Shown here piece after piece: positions 16,261-22,885 of a DNA stretch of 33,355 nucleotides. Each line of letters opens with the position of its first letter. Within the stretch, counting starts at the first letter, position 1. The notes under the pieces are model-generated. The model was not told the DNA's origin. It was given only the letters and a program-made list of their open reading frames with translations, and searched no databases. Source of the stretch: Anaerolineales bacterium (lineage in GTDB: Bacteria; Chloroflexota; Anaerolineae; Anaerolineales; UBA4823); contig JAGVAD010000061.1 of assembly GCA_020060465.1 (NCBI GenBank), positions 1-33,355 of the forward strand, in the 5' to 3' direction. A program made the translations under genes and the position numbers.

Positions 16261-17214
16261 CTAGATAGCGGACAATTTCCACAAATCTCTGACCAAGAAT
16301 GTTTGAAAATCTCTAATTTGCTCACGAAGTCGCTCGCTTGACAGCATTTCTGGGCGCGGATCAACATAATACACACCATCCAATCTGTTCAACGCCACTG
16401 TGTAACCCAGGAAATGATTGCTCTTAAAAGTGGAATTAACACCAAATATACTATTTCCTGTTTTTGCCCGCTGAACATCGTGTAAGAAAATAGCGATCAC
16501 TGGCACTTCTCTACCGAGCAGTTTAGTCAAGAGATATTTGTCAAGGAAGACTTTATCAATTCTATCTTTGCTGGTAGTTTTTACAGAGCCGACAATTTCC
16601 GATTCGTGAATGAATCGAGTCTCGGCAGCAACAATGGCTTTGTCGCGGGAGAACACCAAGTCTAATTCATAAGACATTTCATGACCTGGATAACCAGGGA
16701 TTGGGATATTGATGGTACGAGGTTCGCACTCTAGCCCCAATTCTTGAATAATCAGTTTTACGAGTATCTCAAAGAGTTGACCAACTCGTTTACGAGATTG
16801 GTTCGGGTTCTCAAAAGAATCTCCAATGCAACCAATCGACTGTTGAAGTGTGTATACAACTTTATTCACTTCAGACGATTCGATGTAACGACTAACACTC
16901 TCTTGTTGAAGTATAGAAGCTTGATATTGCTTCAAGTCGGAAAGAAATGACACGAACCGTTCAAATGCAACCTGGAAATCATCTGCTGACTCGATAAACA
17001 GGTTCGTGTTCAGAGGGCGAGTAATTCTATAGCCATAAGTCTCGCCGTATTGGAAAAAAGCATAATTATTGTGTGTGGGAGAGACAATGCGTGTTGGCTG
17101 AATTCTTGTGATGAGTTCAAGAAAGGCTTTGCATAGCCTTTGATACTCTTCCAGAGTATTAAAAGCTGTTGTATCGCGAACGCTCGCTTGCAAGTCTACA
17201 AGTGTAACTTCCAT
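16261..17214 (-). CDS. putative type II restriction endonuclease
   Basis: A 317-residue protein (ATG at 17214) with no family I can name, placed directly after a DNA methyltransferase. A PD-(D/E)XK-like core is plausible: Asp186 in YELDLVF, Glu199 in VAAETRF and Lys213 in GSVKTTSKDR, the last resembling the K-T-T/S-x-x-D-R segment of several type II endonucleases (residues counted from a GTG one codon upstream). Start and stop of the pair form TGATG, so translation is coupled. The upstream GTG is a possible alternative start. The N-terminal half has no recognisable domain. An attC-like site follows the stop. Confidence 0.65.
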   Translation of the reverse strand: MEVTLVDLQASVRDTTAFNTLEEYQRLCKAFLELITRIQPTRIVSPTHNNYAFFQYGETYGYRITRPLNTNLFIESADDFQVAFERFVSFLSDLKQYQASILQQESVSRYIESSEVNKVVYTLQQSIGCIGDSFENPNQSRKRVGQLFEILVKLIIQELGLECEPRTINIPIPGYPGHEMSYELDLVFSRDKAIVAAETRFIHESEIVGSVKTTSKDRIDKVFLDKYLLTKLLGREVPVIAIFLHDVQRAKTGNSIFGVNSTFKSNHFLGYTVALNRLDGVYYVDPRPEMLSSERLREQIRDFQTFLVRDLWKLSAI

Positions 17215-18233
17215 CACCGAATGGATTTCCTTCTTTCAGCATTTTCGAAATCGTATTGGATCCATTTTTCTATTGACCAATCTTCAACCAACTCAACACG
17301 TTTGACGGCCCACTGACAATATTCGAGAGAGATGTCACAGCCTATCCACCTGCGGCGAAGCTGCTCAGCCACAACAGCAGTGGTTCCAGAGCCAAGAAAC
17401 GGGTCAATGATTAAGTCACCGACATTTGACGATGCTAGAACTAGCTTGCGTAGAAGCTCTTCAGGTTTCTGTGTCGGATGGGGTGTTTTTTCGTGCATTC
17501 CATTGCAAGTTGTCGGTATTTCAATTACATCTCTAGGCTTTGCGCCGCGCGGATTTGGTTGCCATAAAGTATTCTTCCCGCCATTGCCTTTCCCGTATTG
17601 ACTAGTTTCCGCTTGAGGATGTTCTGGGTACTTTAGGGTATGGTTACCGTAGGGGATGCGTACCTCATTAATATTGAAAGTGAATTGCCGGCCTTTCCTG
17701 AAATGAAGGATGCTTTCGTGTGAACGTCCCCAATCGGAACCTAGATTAGCTTTGTTTTTGTAATGCCAAATGAGCCAACGACACCCTTTAAAAAAACGAG
17801 ATGCAGGCAACTTCAAATCTGCGATTATTTCAGAGAACCCGCAAATATACAGAGTGCCCGTAGGCTTAAGAACCCTTGCAGCTTCTTGTATCCATTGCAA
17901 AGACCATTCGACATACTGTTCCTGAGATTCGAAAGTATCCCACTCTGCTTTCTTGATGTTATATGGCGGATCGGCAAAAATCATATCAACTGATTCGGTA
18001 TCCAGTGTTTGGAGCCAAGCTATAGCATCACCAACCCATATTTCCCCGTGAGGATGGGAGTAGAACAGAGTAGGAGTATTAGGTTCCAGGTGAGAGCCGT
18101 TAATATCGAAAATCTTTCCTTTAAGCATTTGTTGCCCAAAAAAGGTTGGAATTTCCTTGTTCCGTAAATATTCGGCTGATGGCTCTTTGATATCAAAGAG
18201 AGATGTTGATTGTTCTTCGCGTTGTTCTTCCAT
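17214..18233 (-). CDS. site-specific DNA methyltransferase (beta class, DPPYN)
   Basis: A 339-residue DNA methyltransferase. Motif IV is DPPYN at 88-92 and motif I is DPFLGSGTT at 277-285, the beta-class order; DPPYN favours N6-adenine methylation. The frame is open upstream to 18353, but that extension reads through promoter-like and recombination-site-like sequence and is not protein-like. The start chosen is the ATG at 18233, which sits 7 bases after a TATAAT and has no RBS. It forms a restriction-modification pair with the next gene and is the first gene of the leftward array. Confidence 0.9.
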   Translation of the reverse strand: MEEQREEQSTSLFDIKEPSAEYLRNKEIPTFFGQQMLKGKIFDINGSHLEPNTPTLFYSHPHGEIWVGDAIAWLQTLDTESVDMIFADPPYNIKKAEWDTFESQEQYVEWSLQWIQEAARVLKPTGTLYICGFSEIIADLKLPASRFFKGCRWLIWHYKNKANLGSDWGRSHESILHFRKGRQFTFNINEVRIPYGNHTLKYPEHPQAETSQYGKGNGGKNTLWQPNPRGAKPRDVIEIPTTCNGMHEKTPHPTQKPEELLRKLVLASSNVGDLIIDPFLGSGTTAVVAEQLRRRWIGCDISLEYCQWAVKRVELVEDWSIEKWIQYDFENAERRKSIR

Positions 18234-18240
18234 AAGTCTA

Positions 18241-18246
18241 ATTATA
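18241..18246 (-). promoter_or_regulatory. -10 box just before the methyltransferase start
   Basis: TATAAT on the minus strand ends 7 bases before the ATG, predicting a leaderless transcript. No clear -35 is present. A cassette-borne promoter here would let the methylase be made regardless of where the cassette sits. Confidence 0.4.
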
Positions 18247-18270
18247 CCCCGCCCATTGCCTGGAATTGCC

Positions 18271-18366
18271 GCCCAACTCCGTTGAGACTGCCACGGCCTG
18301 ATTCCTGATAGACGGATACCGTCTAAAATCCTAAATGGTGGGAGATCAGGCAATTTCGTCTAAAAT
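18271..18366 (-). other. possible recombination core with direct repeats (attI-like)
   Basis: On the minus strand a GTTGGGC core (18277-18271) fits GTTRRRY and lies 37 bases before the first array gene. A 10-base direct repeat (CGTCTAAAAT on the plus strand at 18320-18329 and 18357-18366) lies upstream of it. A simple core with upstream direct repeats is the plan of an integron attI site, but no integrase gene is nearby and the match is short. It could instead be the worn end of another attC. Confidence 0.3.
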
Positions 18367-18382
18367 ACACCTATCTGGCATC

Positions 18383-18412
18383 ATTATATCTAAGAAGTTT
18401 TCCAAGAGTCAA
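18383..18412 (-). promoter_or_regulatory. strong promoter facing the cassette array (Pc-like)
   Basis: On the minus strand TTGACT (18412-18407), an 18-base spacer and TATAAT (18388-18383) form a near-consensus promoter. Transcription would start near 18376 and run into the methyltransferase after a leader of about 140 bases. Together with 18271-18366 it fills most of the 18234-18621 gap. Confidence 0.65.
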
Positions 18413-18581
18413 TGTGAACTCACAAAACCGCTGGCATGGCCTCTCACCATAAACTACCACTCCCCTTCGCTTATTGTCGCTTTGGCGCATGTGAAATAAT
18501 CCTCAGGGTAAAAAAGTGCTAAAATATCCACGTTGAGGTTATGAAAGCGGTTTAGTTGCGCCATCGGAGCGTGTAGAGGCT

Positions 18582-18608
18582 CTTGCGCATAACTTTGTTG
18601 TGCGCAAG
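18582..18608 (+). promoter_or_regulatory. leader hairpin before the rhomboid RBS
   Basis: CTTGCGCA (18582-18589) and TGCGCAAG (18601-18608) form a perfect 8-base stem with an 11-base loop, ending a few bases before the GAGGAAG ribosome-binding site. It could modulate translation or stabilise the mRNA. No terminator-like T-run follows. Confidence 0.35.
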
Positions 18609-18621
18609 TGGAGGAAGTCTG

Positions 18622-19317
18622 ATGCTGCCTTTGAAAGATACTGTTCAGTCGCGGTCTTTTCCCATTGTTAATTGGCTGATCATTGCCTTAAATGTTCTGT
18701 TTTTCTTTATGCTCATCTCGCTGGGGCCGCGGGCTGAGTTGTGGATGACCGCACTGGGCCTGGTGCCGGCGCGTTTGTTGCGTTACCCCGGCTTGTTCGA
18801 GTTTGCCACCATTTTCACATCCATGTTTCTGCACGGCGGCTGGGCGCACCTGTTCAGCAACATGCTGGCGTTGTATATCTTCGGCGATAATGTGGAAGAT
18901 CGCTTGGGCAGCGGTCGTTATCTGCTGTTTTACCTGCTGTGCGGTTTCGCCGCCGCCGTCGTTCATGTCTTTCTCAACCCCAATTCGACCATCCCTACCG
19001 TGGGCGCCAGCGGGGCGATCAGCGGCGTGCTGGCGGCCTATTTCATTTTCTTCCCTTCGGCGCGGGTGATTACCCTGGTGCCTTTGTTCTTTCTGCCCTG
19101 GTTTGTAGAAATTCCGGCGGTTTTCTACCTGGGGTTTTGGTTCGTTTCGCAGTTGTTCAATGGCTTGCTGACGGTGGTCTCTGGGGCGCAAGCCCTCGGC
19201 GGGGTGGCCTGGTGGGCGCATGTGGGCGGTTTCGTCGCTGGACTGGTGTTGGGGCCAATCTTTGCGCGCCGGCGCTATATCCGCCGCATCTACCCAGACG
19301 AATACTTTCCCTGGTGA
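18622..19317 (+). CDS. rhomboid family intramembrane serine protease
   Basis: A 231-residue polytopic membrane protein that cleaves substrates inside the membrane. The catalytic dyad is intact: Ser130 in VGASGAISG and His200 in WAHVGGFVAG; the HGGWAHLFSNM segment supplies the conserved His and Asn of the active site. The start at 18622 is chosen because GAGGAAG lies just upstream; the frame is open to 18583, but that stretch is the leader hairpin. It is followed after 21 bases by a second membrane protease, probably in the same operon. Confidence 0.93.
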   Translation: MLPLKDTVQSRSFPIVNWLIIALNVLFFFMLISLGPRAELWMTALGLVPARLLRYPGLFEFATIFTSMFLHGGWAHLFSNMLALYIFGDNVEDRLGSGRYLLFYLLCGFAAAVVHVFLNPNSTIPTVGASGAISGVLAAYFIFFPSARVITLVPLFFLPWFVEIPAVFYLGFWFVSQLFNGLLTVVSGAQALGGVAWWAHVGGFVAGLVLGPIFARRRYIRRIYPDEYFPW

Positions 19318-19338
19318 CACGATTTTTGGAGGAGGCGC

Positions 19339-20187
19339 ATGGATTTCTTCGCTCTACTTTGGATTTTCTTCATCATCTCTTCTTTGCAGCCGGTGGTGCG
19401 CCAGAAGATCCTGGACATGGAACGCCTGCGCATGTTAGAACGGCTGGAGCGGTTGCGCGGCAGCCGCGTGATCGCCCTCATCCATCGCCAGGAGACCTTG
19501 AGCCTGTTGGGTTTTCCGCTGGTGCGTTACATTAACATTGAAGACTCAGAGGCTGTGTTGCGCGCCATTCACCTGACGGACAAGAATGTGCCGATTGATC
19601 TGATCTTGCACACCCCCGGCGGGCTGGTGCTGGCAGCGGAGCAGATCGCCCGCGCCCTGAGGAAACACCCGGCTAAAGTCACTGTGTTTGTGCCGCACTA
19701 CGCCATGTCCGGCGGCGCGCTGATTGCCCTGGCGGCGGATGAGATCGTGATGAACGAAAACGCCGTCCTGGGACCGGTGGATCCGCAGCTTGGTCAGCAC
19801 CCTGCCGCTTCGATCCTGAAGGTGCTGGAGCGCAAACCCATTGCTGAGGTGGATGATGAGACGATCATCATGGCGGACATTGCCGAGAAAGCTATTCGCC
19901 AGGTGAAAGCCACACTGATCGAGCTGTTGAGCGATAAGATGGACGCTCAGCAGGCAGACCGATTGGCGACGACCTTATGCAGCGGGATATGGACGCATGA
20001 TTATCCCATCACCGTGCGTGAGGCGCGTGAGCTGGGTCTGAACATCAGCACAGAGATGCCGGAAGAGATCTATCGCATCATGGCGCTCTATCCACAGACC
20101 ATGCAGCGCCGCCCGTCGGTGGAATATATTCCTTTGCCGCGCGGCCGCGAAGTCGAACACCCACGCAAAAGCGGCGGCAGCGTGTAG
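19339..20187 (+). CDS. SDH-family ClpP-like membrane serine protease
   Basis: A 282-residue protein with an N-terminal membrane helix (about 3-20) and a ClpP/crotonase-fold domain. The nucleophile is Ser124 in HYAMSGGALIALAADEIVM; the segments LILHTPGG and NAVLGPVDPQLG are typical of the SDH/SppA-like family of archaeal and bacterial membrane proteases. GGAGG lies about 9 bases before the ATG. Pairing with a rhomboid suggests a membrane-protein quality-control or signalling unit, as inferred from position only. Its charged C-terminal tail (PRGREVEHPRKSGGSV) is probably cytoplasmic. Confidence 0.88.
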   Translation: MDFFALLWIFFIISSLQPVVRQKILDMERLRMLERLERLRGSRVIALIHRQETLSLLGFPLVRYINIEDSEAVLRAIHLTDKNVPIDLILHTPGGLVLAAEQIARALRKHPAKVTVFVPHYAMSGGALIALAADEIVMNENAVLGPVDPQLGQHPAASILKVLERKPIAEVDDETIIMADIAEKAIRQVKATLIELLSDKMDAQQADRLATTLCSGIWTHDYPITVREARELGLNISTEMPEEIYRIMALYPQTMQRRPSVEYIPLPRGREVEHPRKSGGSV

Positions 20188-20237
20188 GGGGTGACAACGG
20201 ATTCAATTGGGTGAGTACGACGAGGGGCGCCTTTTAT

Positions 20238-20912
20238 TTACGGAAACAGCCTTCTGGCCTTCACCTCCGCCACGGCATCTGCGCGATAGCGATAGAGTCG
20301 CGCCGGGCGACCCTCTCCGCTTTTCAGGCGCGCCGTCGGTTCGATAATGCCCGCTTCCAGGATGCGACGGCGGAAGTTGCGTTTATCCAGCTTTTCCCCC
20401 AGGATCATTTCATAAGTGCGCTGCAACTCAGTCAAGGTGAACGTCTCTGGCAACAGCTCGAAGCCTGCTGCGGTGTACTCCAGCTTGTAGCGCAAGCGGC
20501 GCAACGCATAAGCGATGATCTCATTATGATCAAAAGCCAGTCGAGGCAGGCGATCCACCGGGAACCAGCGCGCCTGATTGCCGCCCTCGGATCGCAGCGG
20601 CGCGTCGGCGGGGAGCAGGGCAAAGTATGCCACGGTCACCACCCGGCCGCGCGGGTCGCGCCCGATTTCCCCATAGGTGTAGAGCTGTTCCAGATACGAG
20701 TCGGCGACGCCGGTCATTTCCTCCAGTTTGCGACTGGCTGTCTGCTCTAGCGATTCGTTCATGTGCATCAAGCTTCCTGGCAACGCCCAAGCGTTCTCGA
20801 AAGGCGGCTCACTGCACGGCGTCAGCAACACATGCAAACCGCCTTCGCGCAATGTGAAGATCACCACATGGATCGTCAGAACAGGGCGAGAGACAGTACG
20901 GGCGCGGGGCAT
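20238..20912 (-). CDS. NrtR-like Nudix-domain transcriptional regulator
   Basis: A 224-residue protein with an N-terminal Nudix-fold domain (about 8-140) and a C-terminal winged helix (about 155-215, FTLTELQRTYEMILGEKL then KRNFRRRILEAGII), the NrtR architecture. The Nudix box is degenerate: Gly-Ser in place of Gly-Gly at 46-47 and Arg61-Lys62-Leu-Glu-Glu-Met in place of REUXEE, so hydrolase activity is probably lost and the domain likely senses a nucleotide such as ADP-ribose. Known NrtR proteins repress NAD-related genes; no such gene is adjacent here. The RBS is weak. It converges with the protease operon. Confidence 0.85.
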   Translation of the reverse strand: MPRARTVSRPVLTIHVVIFTLREGGLHVLLTPCSEPPFENAWALPGSLMHMNESLEQTASRKLEEMTGVADSYLEQLYTYGEIGRDPRGRVVTVAYFALLPADAPLRSEGGNQARWFPVDRLPRLAFDHNEIIAYALRRLRYKLEYTAAGFELLPETFTLTELQRTYEMILGEKLDKRNFRRRILEAGIIEPTARLKSGEGRPARLYRYRADAVAEVKARRLFP

Positions 20913-21225
20913 ATAGGTTTCGCTCTTTTCTGTTTAATATACCATCGAAATGGTTGGCTTGAGGGAAGGATTGCCCAAATGAGCGTGAGAGAAAGCTTCC
21001 GAAAGATTGAAGCCAGCGCCAGGGTGCTGGGGAGGCGGCCGCCTGGTCTTCGCGATTCAGTGCGGAAAATGGTGCTTCCGCTCGGCGTGCAATGGATTAG
21101 AATTATCGCTCACCGATAACCCCCGGTGGCGTTATTGCGATGCAAAATGTCCCACAGGTTTCTTTAGGAAAACCGGCGGAGCTTCATCACCAAATTATCT
21201 GAAGGTTAATCATCATATTGGCGTC
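20913..21225. other. divergent intergenic region
   Basis: This 313-base gap separates the leftward NrtR-like gene from the rightward Nudix hydrolase. A dyad TTATCG-CTCAC-CGATAA (21103-21119) lies about 105 bases before the hydrolase start and could be an operator. TATATT (minus strand, near 20939) may be the -10 of the NrtR-like gene. Open frames here lack protein-like features, and no RNA gene is seen. Confidence 0.35.
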
Positions 21226-21771
21226 ATGAAACTGCTTACGATTCTCGAATGTCAAAAAAACCTCAATAAATCAGGCAAGACTTTCTACCGGCAGGCGGTG
21301 CGCGGCATTATTATCGGCGCGCCGACTGGCGAGGCTGCGATGGATCGAAAATTGTTGTTGATCTATTCAGCGAAGAACGGGGATTACAAGTTCCCCGGCG
21401 GCGGGGTAATGGAGAATGAGAGCTTTCAGCAGGCGCTGGAACGTGAAATCCTGGAAGAGTGCGGTGCTCACCTCGCCCAGATTGTGGGAGAGTTTGGCAA
21501 AGTGATCGAATATGACCTGCCGATGGAAGAAGGGTACGAAGTGTTCAAAATGGATTCGTATTACTATCTGTGCGAAATCGAACCGAAGTTCAGCGCGCCG
21601 CGTTTCGACGTTTATGAACAAGAGCTTGGCTTTTCCCCCGTGTGGGTGGATGTGGATACCGCCATTGAAGCCAATATGGCAATCTTAAAGTCCCCAACAT
21701 TAGAGCAACCACGCTGGACTAAACGAGATACCTGGATGCTGAAATACGTCAAGCGGCGATTGTTGTCCTGA
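21226..21771 (+). CDS. Nudix hydrolase
   Basis: A 181-residue Nudix pyrophosphohydrolase. The complete Nudix box is present: Gly59, Glu65 and REILEECG at 73-80 (G-x5-E-x7-REUXEExG), so the magnesium site is intact, unlike the neighbouring regulator. The substrate (nucleoside diphosphate-X) cannot be read. The ATG at 21226 begins the first protein-like segment; the frame is open to 21007 but that part is not protein-like. The RBS is weak (GAAGG about 20 bases upstream). It stands divergently next to the NrtR-like gene, which might control it. Confidence 0.85.
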   Translation: MKLLTILECQKNLNKSGKTFYRQAVRGIIIGAPTGEAAMDRKLLLIYSAKNGDYKFPGGGVMENESFQQALEREILEECGAHLAQIVGEFGKVIEYDLPMEEGYEVFKMDSYYYLCEIEPKFSAPRFDVYEQELGFSPVWVDVDTAIEANMAILKSPTLEQPRWTKRDTWMLKYVKRRLLS

Positions 21772-21797
21772 ATGTTGCGGAGCAATAAGCAAAAAGC

Positions 21798-21830
21798 GAA
21801 CCCCCGCCTGGCAATTCAGGCGAGGGTTTC
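21798..21830. terminator. bidirectional terminator
   Basis: An interrupted inverted repeat (AACCC-C-CGCCTG / CAGGCG-A-GGGTT) with a 6-base loop lies between converging genes. On the minus strand it is followed by TTTTT (from the AAAAA at 21791-21795), giving a good terminator for the thioredoxin gene. On the plus strand only TTT follows. Confidence 0.7.
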
Positions 21831-21855
21831 ACACTCTACTCGATGCGTGATTCAC

Positions 21856-22692
21856 CTAGAAGAGAACCGAAGCCAGTTCGTTGCGGTATTGGCGGGTGAT
21901 CGGGTTGGCGTCGCCCAGCAGCTCCAACAGAGCCACCATGATCGTGCGCGCCTGCCCGTCGCGGTAGCGTTTATTCTCGCGCAGAATGTCCAATAAACCA
22001 TCCATGGCGGCTTCGATGTTGCCGCGCTTTACCAAACGCAAGGCATTAAAGTAAGCTGCATCTAATACGTCTTCTTCTGAGAAATCTTCACCGCGCTCCA
22101 TTTGTTGCAGCGCCTTTGCCAGTGGCAGCAAGGTCTGCGCAGCGGTGTATTCGCGGCTGGCGGGGAAGCGGTTTAGAATCAGAAAGGCCTCCTCGCTGCG
22201 ACCTTGCAGCAGCAGGCTTTTCGACAGTCCCAGCAAAGCGGGGGTGTTTCCGGGCGCGGCTTGCAACGCCTGACGGAACGCCTGCTCAGCGCCTCGGGCG
22301 TCTTGTAAAGCCAGCAAACTGAAGCCCTTTTCTAAAGCCAAATCTGCTGGGGAGGGGGCAATCGAACGTAAGAACTCGCGCAGGCGCGGCTCTGGTTGCA
22401 CGCCGGTGAACTCGGCGACGATCTTCCCATCGCGAAAAGCCTTCACCGCGGGGATGCTGTGAACGCCGAAGCGCGTTGCCAGGTTGATGTTCTCATCTAC
22501 ATTGACTTTGGCCAGGCGAAAACTGCCCTGCCCCTCGTTCGCCAGCCGCTCTAACATTGGTCCCAGCGTCTTGCAGGGGCCGCACCATTCAGCCCAAAAA
22601 TCCACTACAACTGGCGTTTGTTGAGAATAAGCCAAAACTTCGTATTCGAAATTGGCTTCCGTAACGTCAATGATGTAATCTGATGCCATCAT
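21856..22692 (-). CDS. thioredoxin-domain protein with C-terminal TPRs (CnoX/YbbN-like)
   Basis: A 278-residue cytosolic protein. An N-terminal thioredoxin domain (about 5-112) has an intact WCGPC redox motif at 36-40 and the cis-Pro loop VHSIPAV, followed by TPR-like helices (about 115-275). This is the architecture of CnoX/YbbN co-chaperones, though E. coli CnoX lacks the two-Cys motif, so this protein could still act as a disulfide reductase. GGAGAG precedes the ATG at 22692 with good spacing. It is divergent from the large rightward operon. Confidence 0.88.
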   Translation of the reverse strand: MMASDYIIDVTEANFEYEVLAYSQQTPVVVDFWAEWCGPCKTLGPMLERLANEGQGSFRLAKVNVDENINLATRFGVHSIPAVKAFRDGKIVAEFTGVQPEPRLREFLRSIAPSPADLALEKGFSLLALQDARGAEQAFRQALQAAPGNTPALLGLSKSLLLQGRSEEAFLILNRFPASREYTAAQTLLPLAKALQQMERGEDFSEEDVLDAAYFNALRLVKRGNIEAAMDGLLDILRENKRYRDGQARTIMVALLELLGDANPITRQYRNELASVLF

Positions 22693-22837
22693 TTGCTTCT
22701 CTCCATACGCTCATCGTTCAAAAACGCATGACCGTCCAACGATAAAACCTCAACTTTTCCAGGATTTTACCGCGCTTTGCGTTAGATTTTCGTTACATTT
22801 CCGCAAGAATTCTATATGAGTTGATCGTTTCATCGGC

Positions 22838-22853
22838 TGGCATGGTACTTGCA
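22838..22853 (+). promoter_or_regulatory. sigma54-like -24/-12 element
   Basis: TGGCATGGTACTTGCA matches the -24/-12 consensus TGGCACR-N4-TTGCW at all but one base, with exactly 10 bases between the GG and GC doublets. The predicted start (near 22864) gives a 22-base leader carrying AGGAG before the ATG at 22886. An overlapping TTGATC (22821-22826) has only a poor -10 partner. Whether this organism has a sigma54 factor is unknown from the window. Confidence 0.35.
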
Positions 22854-22885
22854 CATCCTTTTTATAGACGAGGAGTGATTGGCGC

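Noticed and set aside
18234..18353. N-terminal extension of the DPPYN methyltransferase (40 more codons)
   Set aside because: The extension reads through a TATAAT, the GTTGGGC core and other non-protein-like sequence; the family begins near the ATG at 18233.
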